From: Methanosarcina barkeri str. Wiesmoor
GTDB lineage: Archaea; Halobacteriota; Methanosarcinia; Methanosarcinales; Methanosarcinaceae
Assembly: GCF_000969985.1 (NCBI RefSeq)
Contig: NZ_CP009526.1
Location: 186,001 to 250,000 of the forward strand
Direction of reading: 5' to 3'
Length of the DNA stretch: 64,000 bases
In this document: positions 53,296 through 62,862 of the stretch, in pieces
Position numbering within the stretch: position 1 is the stretch's first letter
Layout: each line of letters begins with the position of its first letter
The notes under the pieces: model-generated
Seen by the model: the letters and a program-made list of their open reading frames with translations, nothing else
The model's database searches: none
Told to the model about the DNA's origin: nothing
Position numbers and translations under genes: made by a program

Positions 53296-54474
53296 TTATT
53301 TCCTTTTCCTTCCAGACAAGATTCCAGCGCAGAGACAAATTCCAAGGACTGCAAAAAAGCTAGAGGCTGGAGATTCTTTAACAGGGGTTGCTTCGGCAAC
53401 GGGTTCAAAAACCCTCAAAACTGTTTCATGGCTGTCCAGAATTTCTCCTTCGGAATTCAGCACATGGATCTTTACATTATAATCTCCCTTCTGGACTCCC
53501 TGCCAGATTATTCCTACCGTATCTTCTTTTCCCGAAGTCAAGATATCTGCGGTCTCTTCAAAAACCTGTACCTTCTCATTCTCAGGCGTCAGCACAACCC
53601 TTACAAATCCGTCAAAAGGCACCTGGGATTTTCCGACGACAGTAACACTTGCTCCGTATTCATCCACATCAATATCCCGGTCAACAATTTTCACCTTTTC
53701 TTCGGCTCTGAAGTTCGAGATATAGGCTGCAGTGACATCAGGAGAGTGGGAATGGACCTTCAAAATGGCAGTGTAGTTTTTATCTTTCTCAAGCAGGAAA
53801 GGCCAGTAGCTTGCGTTATAATAAGTGCTTATAACAGGGATATTCTTCTGCTTTTCAGAATAAACGATTTCTGTGCCTGAGAGAAGTTTCAGGTCAAGGT
53901 CGATAACGCCGGGTTCAGGCGCCTGTATACTCCTGAGACCAGTGGAGCTTGTAAGACTCATTAAAACTGAAGCTTTCTCAGAATCTGCAGAGAAGTCAAC
54001 AAGTTTAATCTTTGAAAGGATCGGATTTCGGTCGGAAAATGAAAGTTTTCTGAAATCAAGGTTTTCACTTCCATTTTTAACATAAACATACGCCGTATAG
54101 GAGTTTATGTCTTTTCCAAAATCTTCATTAATTCCCCAGAACAGGACTTTTGTAACTTCCTGTCCTTTCTCCACCGGTCCCAGCAGAAAAGTTTTTGATT
54201 TCAGCAATTTATTCTCCGAATTCAAAGTAAAAACAAGAGAGGCGTTTTCAAAAGGTTGCTCAAACCGGACTGTAGAATCCGCTAGCTCATTGTCCGAGAA
54301 AAAATCAGTGATAACGGCATCTCCCTGTCTTTCCTTCTCAGTGGCTGTTCCATCTACTGCGGCAAAAGCAGGACTGAGCTCAGCGCAGAAGATAGCCAGG
54401 AATTGAAGAATGAAAAAAAAACGGAAAATAAACCCTCTGTGTTTAAAAGAACTTTTTTCTTCAGGCAAATCCAA
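53296..54474 (-). CDS. Secreted membrane-anchored protein, exporter partner
   Basis: 392 residues: signal peptide (~14-38, ending SPAFA), a beta-rich outside region built of several ~100-residue strands-and-turn units, and a C-terminal hydrophobic segment with SGRKRK (archaeosortase-like tail, with PASSFF in place of PGF). It resembles the protein at 4059-5042 in layout. Start TTG 54474 has GGAGGA upstream. It is the first gene before the MacB-like permease and ATPase on the same strand (gap 106 bases), so it is likely the exporter's outside adaptor or its client. No named function. Confidence 0.75.
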   Translation of the reverse strand: MDLPEEKSSFKHRGFIFRFFFILQFLAIFCAELSPAFAAVDGTATEKERQGDAVITDFFSDNELADSTVRFEQPFENASLVFTLNSENKLLKSKTFLLGPVEKGQEVTKVLFWGINEDFGKDINSYTAYVYVKNGSENLDFRKLSFSDRNPILSKIKLVDFSADSEKASVLMSLTSSTGLRSIQAPEPGVIDLDLKLLSGTEIVYSEKQKNIPVISTYYNASYWPFLLEKDKNYTAILKVHSHSPDVTAAYISNFRAEEKVKIVDRDIDVDEYGASVTVVGKSQVPFDGFVRVVLTPENEKVQVFEETADILTSGKEDTVGIIWQGVQKGDYNVKIHVLNSEGEILDSHETVLRVFEPVAEATPVKESPASSFFAVLGICLCAGILSGRKRK

Positions 54475-54746
54475 GCCCGGTTCCTCCTCAAGTTCAGAAA
54501 TTTCAGGACATAAACTTCAGGAAATCGGCTTTGTAAGAGTTTAAACTCTAAACCGGTACTCCCATCTGTTTTCTATTATTGGGATATATATTGGAACCTC
54601 TATGTTTAAGTTTTCATCTTCTGCAAAAATAAAGATTTTTAAAGCCAGCTTTTGTTTTTCGAACTCTATCTTTTCTGGCTATTAAAGGCTTGTCTGAGCC
54701 TTAATTGGTTTGAACTTTAAGTCTGAATTGGTTTGAGTTTTGAACC

Positions 54747-55448
54747 TCATATCTTTGTCGTAATCCAGGTCCCGCACGATATGGGGGACTTTTTGGCTGC
54801 TTCTCTATCAAGAACTTCTTCAAGCTGGACGGGGTCCCGAGCATCCATTACAAGAGCATCGAGTTTGCAGCGTTCGATAATTTTTGCGGCTACAGGATCA
54901 ACAGGGGATTTGGAGCCTGCTTTCATCTCAATCGCCATGACTATGTTTATGAGCTTCTCAGGAGATATTTTATCGTACTTTACTGCCGAAGGGTCACAGT
55001 TAGGGTCTGATGAGTAAACTCCATCAATAGATGTTGCAATTGCCAGCAGGTCTGCTCGCAGGAACTCTGCAAGAATTGCAGCAACGGCATCCGTGGTCTG
55101 ACCAGGAGTGACGCCTCCCATAACAACTACCTTTCCGGGACGGATAGCCTTTGAGGCTTCAAGATAATTTGTAGGGATTTCCGGACAGGCATCGGGCCCA
55201 AGAGCTGCGGCAAGCAAATGCGCATTCAGACGAGTAATTTCAATACCTATGTAGTCACAGGTTACTTCATCGGCACCAACTGCCCTTGCAGTGTCGATGT
55301 AATTCCTTGCCGCTTCTCCTCCTCCTGCTACCACAAGCAGAGTATGCTTTTTTGAGAGTTTCCGGAGAACATCCGCATATTTTAAAAAACGATCGGGATC
55401 TAGATTTTTTGCGAGAATTGAACCGCCTAATGAGAGTACTATGAGCAT
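54747..55448 (-). CDS. pyrH: UMP kinase, archaeal type
   Basis: A 233-residue amino-acid-kinase-fold enzyme phosphorylating UMP to UDP. LSLGGSILA (~5-13) and VVAGGGEAARNYI (~39-51) form the phosphate-binding loops; VVMGGVTPGQTTDAVAA (~108-124) and ATSIDGVYSSDPNCDP (~138-153) bind UMP/ATP. Length matches the archaeal group, slightly shorter than bacterial PyrH. Start at ATG 55448 with a weak ribosome site. The 272-base spacer before it on the other side (54475-54746) shows nothing notable. Confidence 0.93.
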   Translation of the reverse strand: MLIVLSLGGSILAKNLDPDRFLKYADVLRKLSKKHTLLVVAGGGEAARNYIDTARAVGADEVTCDYIGIEITRLNAHLLAAALGPDACPEIPTNYLEASKAIRPGKVVVMGGVTPGQTTDAVAAILAEFLRADLLAIATSIDGVYSSDPNCDPSAVKYDKISPEKLINIVMAIEMKAGSKSPVDPVAAKIIERCKLDALVMDARDPVQLEEVLDREAAKKSPISCGTWITTKI

Positions 55449-55601
55449 GATGATCTCTACACATTAACAATTCGGATTTTTAAATGTATCGCTGGATATT
55501 TTTTACTTAAGTTACCAAAAATCCCTTATGTACTGCAATACTTAAAAGAGTTAATAATGAAATGCCGTAAAGTATTTATAATAACGTAATACTACAACAT
55601 A

Positions 55602-55621
55602 AATGACTAATCAGTCATTTT
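55602..55621. promoter_or_regulatory. TetR operator, site 1
   Basis: AAATGACT/AGTCATTT arms (8 bp each, perfect) around AATC, ending 13 bases before the TetR start codon, the expected place for autoregulation. Core TGACTAATCAGTCA recurs at three other sites in this island. Confidence 0.7.
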
Positions 55622-55634
55622 ACAGAGATAATAT

Positions 55635-56213
55635 ATGAAAGAACAGGTTAAAGACAAAAAAACTGCTATTCTGGAAGCAGCCCTGAAGCTCTTCACCGAA
55701 AGAGGCTTTCACGGCACATCTACTGCCCAGATTTCAAAAGATGCAGGTGTAGCCACAGGCACGCTTTTCAACTATTTTCCTACAAAAGAAGATCTTATTA
55801 ATAGCCTGTATTTTGAGGTAAAAGGAGATTTAAGCCGCAGTATGGGAAAAGAAATTGAGGTACAGGATGCCTTCAAGGATAAATTAAAAAAAATATGGTC
55901 AAATCTAATCAAATGGGGAGTAGCAAATCAGGAAGAATTCCTTTTTGTCGGACAGTTCTGCTCATCCCCTTATATTACAAAGTTTACGCGTGACGAAGTG
56001 ATGAAAGAGTATGTATTCCTCCATAAGCTTGTGGATGAAGGAATAAAAGCGGGAGAAATCAGAGATTTTTCCGCGGAACTGACCATTGCAATGTTTTATC
56101 AGGGTAGCAGGGCGGTAGTGAACCTTATCATTGATTCAGATTCTTCACTGGATGAAAATAAGGTTATGGAAGATGGATTCCAGATTATTTGGACAGGTCT
56201 GGCTAATAACTAA
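55635..56213 (+). CDS. TetR-family regulator
   Basis: 192 residues. N-terminal TetR helix-turn-helix (~8-54; ILEAALKLFTERGF, VATGTLFNYFPTKEDL), and a helical ligand domain with two Cys/aromatic-rich stretches (FVGQFCSSPYITKF). Autoregulated by inference: a 20-bp palindrome sits against the start codon, and similar palindromes stand at 56231, 58389 and 58450 before the DUF362 and alcohol dehydrogenase genes. The ligand is unknown; aldehydes or lipophilic toxicants would suit the target genes. Confidence 0.9.
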   Translation: MKEQVKDKKTAILEAALKLFTERGFHGTSTAQISKDAGVATGTLFNYFPTKEDLINSLYFEVKGDLSRSMGKEIEVQDAFKDKLKKIWSNLIKWGVANQEEFLFVGQFCSSPYITKFTRDEVMKEYVFLHKLVDEGIKAGEIRDFSAELTIAMFYQGSRAVVNLIIDSDSSLDENKVMEDGFQIIWTGLANN

Positions 56214-56230
56214 TTTTTTTCATTAATATA

Positions 56231-56244
56231 TGAGTGATTAGTCA
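56231..56244. promoter_or_regulatory. TetR operator-like site 2
   Basis: TGAGTGATTAGTCA matches the complement of the site 1 core (TGACTGATTAGTCA) at 13 of 14 positions, and lies between tetR and the DUF362 gene. Confidence 0.5.
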
Positions 56245-56376
56245 GTCGCATTCTAATTTGAGGTGTTAACTGTCTAAAAAACAAATAAGAGATTAAAGGC
56301 ATCTTCGGGCATTACTAGAAGGAGTTCATATCTAAAATAAGTTTAGGAAGTGAAAGTGCAGATATAAGGAGGAAAT

Positions 56377-57444
56377 ATGAAAAGACATTTTACGATTCTG
56401 TTAGCTTCCCTCCTGATGTTTTCTCTGATTACAGGATGCATCACGAATGACAACAGCAACAACACCAAAATCAACACCTCAGAAAATGCTTCTGAACCAT
56501 TAATAGTAGATAGCGTTTCTGGTGAGGAGTCTCAAACGATAGCTGCTCCAGACAACGCAGCGAATGAAAAACCAAAAGTCTTTATGACAACCGATATCAG
56601 CCCTGAGGGTTTGATGGCTGTTTACGAAGCATTAGACCGTAATGTTACCGGAAAAGTAGCGGTAAAGATCAGTACGGGTGAGCCTGGCGGTCACTATTAT
56701 CTTTCGCCCGGATTGATTAAAGACCTGGTACAGTCAGTGAATGGAACGATCGTCGAATGTAATACGGCTTACGGTGGTGGTAGGGCTGAAACGGCTATGC
56801 ATAAACAGGTTGCAGAAGATCATGGTTTCACTGCCATCGCACCTGTTGATATTATGGATGAAGAAGGATCTATTTCTCTGCCTTTTGAAAACGGGAAAAA
56901 TATTCAAGAAGATCTTGTCGGTTCCCATTTTAAAAACTACAATTCTTTCATCATACTTTCCCATTTCAAGGGACATGCCATGGCCGGTTTCGGTGGTGCA
57001 TTCAAAAACATGGCAATCGGTATTGCATCTGCTGAAGGGAAAATGTGGATCCACAGTGCTGGTAGGACTAAAAGTTTAAATGATTTTTCTCTTGCTTTTA
57101 GCACTGACCAGGATTTGTTCCTTGAATCCATGGCTGAAGCCGGTGGGGCTGTCATGAACAGTCTTGGAGACAATATTGTGTACATCAATGTGATGAATAA
57201 TTTGTCTGTTGACTGTGATTGTGACTCAAGTCCTTCTGAGCCTACAATGAAAGACATCGGTATTCTAGCATCTCTCGACCCGGTAGCACTGGATCAGGCC
57301 TGCGTGGATCTTGTTTATGCAGCTCCTGATGGACAAGATTTGATCGAGCGTATGGAATCAAGAAATGCTACTCATTTGCTCGATCATGCAGAAGAACTTG
57401 GCCTGGGCAGCAAGGAATATGAATTGGTGATACTGGATGAGTGA
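56377..57444 (+). CDS. DUF362 lipoprotein
   Basis: 355 residues. Signal peptide with lipobox LITGC (Cys ~21), an Asn/Ser-rich linker, then DUF362 (~65-350) with ISTGEPGGHYYLSPGLIKDL, GHAMAGFGGAFKNMAIGIAS and MWIHSAGR. DUF362 proteins often carry or accompany 4Fe-4S clusters; here there is no ferredoxin motif, only CDCDSS. Its activity is unknown. ATG 56377 follows AAGGAGG. It overlaps the permease gene by eight bases. Confidence 0.85.
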   Translation: MKRHFTILLASLLMFSLITGCITNDNSNNTKINTSENASEPLIVDSVSGEESQTIAAPDNAANEKPKVFMTTDISPEGLMAVYEALDRNVTGKVAVKISTGEPGGHYYLSPGLIKDLVQSVNGTIVECNTAYGGGRAETAMHKQVAEDHGFTAIAPVDIMDEEGSISLPFENGKNIQEDLVGSHFKNYNSFIILSHFKGHAMAGFGGAFKNMAIGIASAEGKMWIHSAGRTKSLNDFSLAFSTDQDLFLESMAEAGGAVMNSLGDNIVYINVMNNLSVDCDCDSSPSEPTMKDIGILASLDPVALDQACVDLVYAAPDGQDLIERMESRNATHLLDHAEELGLGSKEYELVILDE

Positions 57445-58339
57445 TATACTCCAAAGGGAGTTTATATATCTGTGGTACTACTTCAACATCCAATTCAACC
57501 AAATTGCAAAATATTGGGCATTTGGTATTTTCCTGGGATCGGTAATTTCCGTATTTGGTAAAGATAGGATCCATAGGTTGTTTGTTTCAATTCAAAACAA
57601 ACGTCTGGGAATATTTGGAGTGGTTCCGGCAAGCCTGTTCGGAATCACCTCCCCTCTTTGTATGTACGGAACAATACCTATCGCTGCTTCATTCTCCGAA
57701 AAAGGCATGAGAGATGACTGGCTGGCTGCTTTTATGATGAGCTCTATTTTGCTGAGTCCTCAACTGCTCATTTACAGCGCCGCTCTCGGCAGGACAGCGT
57801 TTGTCATACGTTTTGTTTCATGTTTAACTTGTGGTATCCTGGCAGGGCTTTGTGTCAGGCTCTTTTTCAGGAATAGGAACTTTTTTAATTTTTCCGAATT
57901 TGCAGAACCGGCAAATCGGGATACAGATCCCAATATACTGCTCCGCCTGCTAAAAAACATCTGGAGGAACATCAAGGCAACAGGAGGTTATTTTCTTATT
58001 GGTATCGCCCTCTCGGCAATGTTTCAGCATTATGTGCCTTCCGATTCGTTTGCCGCTCTTTTCGGCAGTCAGCGAGGATTTGGCGTGTTGATGGCAGCAA
58101 CGATAGGGGTCCCTCTATATGTGTGTGGTGGGGGTACGATTCCCTTGCTGGTGGAATGGCTGCATTCCGGCATGAGCATGGGATCTGCTGCTGCGTTTAT
58201 GGTCACCGGGCCCGCAACAAAAATTACGAACCTTGGGGCTGTCAAAATTGTTCTTGGTGCCAGGCAATTCAGTATCTACCTGTTATTTACAATTCTATTT
58301 GCAATTACAACAGGGGTTATCATAGACTGTTTTTTGTAA
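57437..58339 (+). CDS. DUF318/ArsP-type permease
   Basis: 300 residues with about eight helices in two repeated halves, COG0701. Diagnostic turns are ITSPLCMYGTIPIAASFSEK (~73-92) and YVCGGGTIPLLVEWL (~229-243), each with a Cys that in ArsP-type pumps binds metal or organoarsenical. Metal(loid) or organic arsenic/copper efflux are the known roles; the substrate here is not determined. Translation is coupled to the DUF362 lipoprotein, which may be its outside partner. Confidence 0.85.
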   Translation: MSDILQREFIYLWYYFNIQFNQIAKYWAFGIFLGSVISVFGKDRIHRLFVSIQNKRLGIFGVVPASLFGITSPLCMYGTIPIAASFSEKGMRDDWLAAFMMSSILLSPQLLIYSAALGRTAFVIRFVSCLTCGILAGLCVRLFFRNRNFFNFSEFAEPANRDTDPNILLRLLKNIWRNIKATGGYFLIGIALSAMFQHYVPSDSFAALFGSQRGFGVLMAATIGVPLYVCGGGTIPLLVEWLHSGMSMGSAAAFMVTGPATKITNLGAVKIVLGARQFSIYLLFTILFAITTGVIIDCFL

Positions 58340-58388
58340 ATACTTTAATTGAGCCTATGCTGGCTAAAAAATAATTTTTCATATCTTA

Positions 58389-58406
58389 TGAGTGAGTAGT
58401 CACTCA
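58389..58406. promoter_or_regulatory. TetR operator-like site 3
   Basis: TGAGTGAGTAGTCACTCA is a palindrome of 7-bp arms, sharing TGA-TGA-TAGTCA with sites 1 and 2; 44 bases left of the site 4 palindrome and ~290 upstream of the alcohol dehydrogenase gene. Confidence 0.5.
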
Positions 58407-58449
58407 GACACAAGATAAATATTTATATAATATTAAGAACTATTACGAG

Positions 58450-58463
58450 TGACTGATCAGTCA
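58450..58463. promoter_or_regulatory. TetR operator-like site 4
   Basis: TGACTGATCAGTCA, a perfect 14-bp palindrome equal to the site 1 core except one base, ~215 bases before the alcohol dehydrogenase start. The rest of the 58340-58676 gap holds a MITE-end-like AGCTTGTCTCAAAAC at 58489-58503 and nothing else recognised. Confidence 0.6.
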
Positions 58464-58676
58464 ACATCCTGATTCACGTTACATAATAAGCTTGTCTCAA
58501 AACTAAAAATTACCTCTTTGAATCTCAAAAGTGGGAGAATCAATCGAGTTTCGGATCATGAAAAAAGCAGTCCTGAAACTCCTATTGATTTGAGAAAAAA
58601 ATTGATTTTTGGTGAACTTATGAATTGAATTCATCAAATGCATGAGAAGCACAGGACTTACGATTGAGGATTTGAT

Positions 58677-59846
58677 ATGGGTTGTAACATGTATGTACCT
58701 ACTCGAACTTTGTTTGGAGCAGGTCAATTAAACAATCTGCATACCCAGAAAATGCCTGGCAAGAAAGCTATGATCGTTATCTCTAACGGAAAATCCGCAA
58801 GAGAAAACGGTTATCTTGCAAGAACTGAAAAGCAGTTGAAATTAGTAGGAATAGAAACCGTAGTGTTTGACAAAGTTCAACCCAATCCATTGAAATCAAC
58901 GGTGATAGCAGGCGCTGCTTTCGCAAAGGAACATGGCTGCGATTTTATTGTTGCTCTGGGTGGCGGAAGCTGTATGGATGCGGTAAAAGCTATCGCTATT
59001 ATGGCCACAAATGATGGAGACTATTGGGATTATGTGTTTGGTGGAACGGGAAGAGGGAAGCAAATGGAACATAAACCACTCTCTGTTATAACCATTACGA
59101 CAACAGCAGGAACAGGCTCCGAAACTGATCCTTGGGCAGTTGTAACACATGAAGAAAATCACGAAAAGATTGGATATGGTAGTGACTACCTGTTTCCTGT
59201 TCTGGCAGTGGTCGATCCTGAACTTATGATATCTGTACCACCCGAATTTACTGCCTATCAGGGATTTGATGCATTATTCCACAGCATTGAAGGATACGTT
59301 TCTAACGGTGTCAATCTTATGAGCGATATGTATGCCATCACTGCAATAGAAAATATCTCAAAAAATCTTGCAAAAGCAGTGAAGAATGGAAACGATCTGG
59401 ATGCGCGTGAAAAAGTGGCTTTTGGGAATACCCTTTCTGGTGTGGTTGAGTGTGTAGGGAGTTGCACAAGTCAGCATTCCCTAGAACATGCAATGTCAGC
59501 CTATCATCAGGAACTTCCCCAAGGTGCAGGTCTTATCATGCTCAGCAAGGCTTATTTTACACATCTGATCGAGAAACATGTATGTGATAATAGGTTCGTA
59601 CAAATGGCACAGATAACGTGAATGAAGGATGCGAAGGAGCCGATGGATTTCATCACAATGCTGGTGAAATTGCAGGAAGATTGCAGAGTTGCAGACCTCA
59701 GGATGTCCTATTACGGAATAACACCGGAAGAATTTGAAACCTTGGCAAAGAACGCAAAAGATACGGTGGGTGGCCTGTTCCTTTGTGACAGAACTGAGCT
59801 AAGCATGGAAGATTGTATTGCCATCTATAAAACTTCCTACAAGTAA
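58677..59846 (+). pseudogene. Iron-containing alcohol dehydrogenase with in-frame TGA
   Basis: Reads as one ~389-codon group III Fe-alcohol dehydrogenase (YqhD/BDH-like, NAD(P)H aldehyde reduction), broken by TGA at 59619-59621. Before the stop: VPTRTLFGAGQL, GGGSCMDAVKAIA (nucleotide loop), TTAGTGSETDPWAVVTHEE, and Fe ligands in GFDALFHSIEGYVS and TSQHSLEHAMSAYHQELPQG. After it, in the same frame, MKDAKEPMDF to KTSYK is the normal C-terminus. Homologues commonly have Gly there, so GGA to TGA is the likely mutation. The 314-residue product lacks the last helices. A second start at ATG 59622 would make a 74-residue piece. Confidence 0.8.
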
Positions 59847-59879
59847 ACTAACAATACGGCCAATCGAGGAAATTATCAT

Positions 59880-61292
59880 ATGAAGGATAGTACCGCGCAC
59901 CTTTCGCACCCTACTGCCGTGCTCGCTTTCATTCTCGCCAGCTACTTGATGATCGCATTCGACATCTCAGTCGTCATTACAGGGCTCCCGGAGATTCAGA
60001 ACAGTCTTGGTTTCTCAGCCACCGGACTCTCCTGGGTGCAGAACGCCTATACACTCGTCTCCGGGGGCTTGCTCCTTCTCGGATCTCGCACTGGTGATAT
60101 TCTCGGCCGGCGTCGTATGTTTATTGTTGGGATTGCGCTCTTCACTGTTGCATCGACAGCTGTTGGCTTGGCACCGTCTGCTTCCTGGCTGATTGGCGCC
60201 CGCGCTTTTCAAGGTGTTGGGGCCGCGATCCTGGCCCCGACGACACTTGCTCTTTTATCGGCAAACTTTGAAGGGGATGAGCGTACGCGTGCGTTAGCTT
60301 ACTACGGTGCCGTTGCCGGTGCAGGGGTCAGTGTAGGTCTTGTACTTGGCGGCATCCTCACCAGCTGGATTTCTTGGCGTGTTGGTTTCTTTATTAATGT
60401 GCCTATAGGGATTGCCATGATTCTAGGCGCACTGCACTACCTTGCCGAAACCGAGATGCATCCGAGCCATTTTGACCTCGCTGGCGCCACAAGCTCAACC
60501 CTGGGTATGACTGCGCTTGTCTACGGCATTGTACGTTCCGCGACCGCTGGCTGGAGTGATTCTTTCACTATTGTAGCTCTCACTGCAGGCACCCTATTGC
60601 TCGTATTTTTTGTTCTTAATGAGTGGCGTGCAGAGCAGCCGATCATGCCACTACATCTGTTTGGAAATCGCGAACGTGTAGGAGCTTACTCAGCCCGTAT
60701 GCTTTTCCTTGGTGCAACACTGGGCTTCGTTTTTTTTACGACCCAGTTTCTCCAGGGTGTTAATAACTACACTCCATTCAAGGCTGGACTCGCCTTTCTC
60801 CCTATGACGGTTGCGAATTTTGCAGCAGCTTTTACTATTCCAAGACTTACACGACAATTTGGCAACTCCCGCCTGCTCGCCTCTGGTATCTTTATTACAC
60901 TGATGGGGATGGCCTGGATTAGTCACCTCTCTGCTGATACCCATTATCTTACCGGAATAGCACTGCCGATGGTTGTACTTGGTATCGGTCAGGGTATCAC
61001 CATGGGCCCTCTCACTGCATCAGGCATCGTCGGCGTCACCAAAGAAGATGCAGGCGCTGCCTCCGGGCTTGTCAATGTTGCTCACCAGCTTGGTGGTTCA
61101 TTAGGACTCGCCATTCTGGTTACCGTATTTGCCACCGCCAGCTCCACCACGCTAGATGCCCAGCAACTACTTGCACATCGAATAGCAACATCGCTCGCTG
61201 CCGGTACGGTAATGCTTGCAATAGGACTTGTCATAGTCTTTGCGCTGATCGTACGGCCCAGCAATATCTTTCGTATTCCTGGTACGAAATGA
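59880..61292 (+). CDS. DHA2-type MFS drug exporter
   Basis: 470 residues with about 14 hydrophobic helices (EmrB/QacA layout), motif A GDILGRRRMFIVG after helix 2 and motif C-like GAGVSVGLVLGGIL in helix 5. Expected to pump lipophilic or cationic toxicants out using protons. The gene is clearly richer in G+C (many GCC, CTC, CGC codons) than its neighbours, a sign of recent transfer, and its codon use differs even from the rest of the island. ATG 59880 follows GAGGAA. Confidence 0.88.
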   Translation: MKDSTAHLSHPTAVLAFILASYLMIAFDISVVITGLPEIQNSLGFSATGLSWVQNAYTLVSGGLLLLGSRTGDILGRRRMFIVGIALFTVASTAVGLAPSASWLIGARAFQGVGAAILAPTTLALLSANFEGDERTRALAYYGAVAGAGVSVGLVLGGILTSWISWRVGFFINVPIGIAMILGALHYLAETEMHPSHFDLAGATSSTLGMTALVYGIVRSATAGWSDSFTIVALTAGTLLLVFFVLNEWRAEQPIMPLHLFGNRERVGAYSARMLFLGATLGFVFFTTQFLQGVNNYTPFKAGLAFLPMTVANFAAAFTIPRLTRQFGNSRLLASGIFITLMGMAWISHLSADTHYLTGIALPMVVLGIGQGITMGPLTASGIVGVTKEDAGAASGLVNVAHQLGGSLGLAILVTVFATASSTTLDAQQLLAHRIATSLAAGTVMLAIGLVIVFALIVRPSNIFRIPGTK

Positions 61293-61445
61293 TGGAAATA
61301 TATGGAAAAGAATGCGAGGGCATCAACGTTACCTTGCCCACTGAGGAAATTGAAACAACGCTCAGGAAATATCCCAATACCGTCCTCTACTATAGTGAAC
61401 ATGAGAATAAATTTGTGGATAAAAATAAAAGAGGAGATACACACG

Positions 61446-62138
61446 ATGAAGAAAATATCAGCGCTGGCTCTCATAATCTTGATGGGCCTCTTCCTCGCCG
61501 CCTGCGGATGCACAGACAGCGACACAACAAAGATTGACGTAAATAGTACACAGCCAGAAACACAGAACAATAGCCCCAATGTTACCGTCCCAGAAGAAAC
61601 CAATTCTCCAAATACGGAAACTGAAAGTGAGAATCATACACAAACGGATTCAGCGCCAAAAAAAATTCTTGTGGCTTATTTTTCACATACTGGCAATACG
61701 CGTGTAATTGCTAATCAAATCCACGAAAAAGTCGGCGGTGATATCTTTGAAATTGTGACCGTAAATCCATATCCCACGGATTACGACTCTGTGGTTGATC
61801 AGGCAAAGCAGGAACAGGAAGATAACTACAGGCCCCAGCTGAAAACAAAAGTTGAGAACATGGACTCCTACGATGTGGTTTTCATAGGTTATCCCAACTG
61901 GTGGGGAACGATGCCAATGCCGGTGTTTACATTTTTGGAGGAATATGACTTTTCCGGGAAAACCATTATACCGTTCTGCACACACGAAGGAAGCGGCCTT
62001 GGACGAAGTGTTGAAGACATCACCGAGCTTTGCCCGCAGTCCACTATTCTGGACGGCCTTGCAATCAGAGGATCAAGTGTAAAAACTGCGCAGGATGATG
62101 TATCCGAGTGGCTGCGTGAAATAAGAATGACAGAATAA
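61446..62138 (+). CDS. Flavodoxin-domain lipoprotein
   Basis: 230 residues. Signal peptide with lipobox LAACG (Cys ~20), a Thr/Asn/Glu-rich linker (~25-70), then a flavodoxin fold with FMN phosphate loop SHTGNTRVIA and GYPNWWGTMPMPVFTF. An outward-facing, membrane-tethered flavodoxin; it could carry electrons between the DUF4405 membrane protein and an outside acceptor. ATG 61446 follows GAGGAGA. A frame that begins earlier (61302) has no signal peptide. The bases 61293-61445 may hold a gene remnant (frame from ATG 61289), not supported otherwise. Confidence 0.85.
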   Translation: MKKISALALIILMGLFLAACGCTDSDTTKIDVNSTQPETQNNSPNVTVPEETNSPNTETESENHTQTDSAPKKILVAYFSHTGNTRVIANQIHEKVGGDIFEIVTVNPYPTDYDSVVDQAKQEQEDNYRPQLKTKVENMDSYDVVFIGYPNWWGTMPMPVFTFLEEYDFSGKTIIPFCTHEGSGLGRSVEDITELCPQSTILDGLAIRGSSVKTAQDDVSEWLREIRMTE

Positions 62139-62152
62139 ATGAGGAAAACTCT

Positions 62153-62848
62153 TTGACTCGGAAATTGTTGATTAAGCTGACCATTGACCTCTTTATGACG
62201 GTTCTCATGTTGGCAGCCATGGCTTACAACCTAACCGGAAACATGATCCATGAACTGTTAGGAGTTTCCTTGTTTGCGTTATTCATTGTCCACAGTATCT
62301 TAAATCGACGGTGGTATCAGACAGTTATAAAAAGAAAGCACAATACACGCCGTGTTCTTAATACAGCGGTCAATCTGCTTCTTTTCGTAATGATGCTAAT
62401 GCTGTTGGTAAGCTCCGTGCTGGTTTCCCGTAGCTTGTTTGCTTTTATTCCAGTAGACGGTGGTTTGATTGCACGGCAGATACACATTCTGGCCGCATAT
62501 TGGGGATTTATCCTCATTTCCATACATCTGGGAATGCACTGGGGAATGATTATAGGTATGGTTCAAAGGATACCTGGAATTCCCTCTCCGAACCGTGGAC
62601 GTACATTTGCGGTGCGAGTCATGGCAGTGTTAATCGCTGTATATGGAGTGTATGCATTTTTTGAAAGAGGTGTGGGTTCCAAGTTGATTTTGTACTATAC
62701 ATATTCCTATTGGAACTTTGATGAATCAGCCATGTTTTTCTTCACGGATTATCTTTCCATCATGGGAGTTTGTATCTGTGTGACTTACTATGTTCTGAAA
62801 TTTGTCCAGAATAGGAAAATGCAGCGCCTATCAATGAATAATCAATAA
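62153..62848 (+). CDS. DUF4405 membrane protein
   Basis: 231 residues with about five helices. Helices carry His pairs (MIHELLGVSLFALFIVHSIL, and IHLGMHWGMI), the pattern of the DUF4405 'flavinylation-associated cytochrome' group, suggesting b-type heme binding. Start TTG 62153 has GAGGAAA upstream and lies 15 bases after the flavodoxin gene, so a transmembrane electron path from cytoplasm to the flavodoxin is plausible. Confidence 0.8.
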   Translation: MTRKLLIKLTIDLFMTVLMLAAMAYNLTGNMIHELLGVSLFALFIVHSILNRRWYQTVIKRKHNTRRVLNTAVNLLLFVMMLMLLVSSVLVSRSLFAFIPVDGGLIARQIHILAAYWGFILISIHLGMHWGMIIGMVQRIPGIPSPNRGRTFAVRVMAVLIAVYGVYAFFERGVGSKLILYYTYSYWNFDESAMFFFTDYLSIMGVCICVTYYVLKFVQNRKMQRLSMNNQ

Positions 62849-62862
62849 CGGAGAACTCAAAG

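Noticed and set aside
59619-59621. TGA as selenocysteine codon
   Set aside because: Position is a Gly in the family as far as I recall, the protein is not a known selenoprotein, and Methanosarcina is not known to insert Sec; a nonsense change is simpler.
61289-61537. 82-codon frame between the MFS and flavodoxin genes
   Set aside because: Overlaps the flavodoxin signal peptide in another frame, and the second half is clearly off-frame coding; at most a short remnant of a lost gene.
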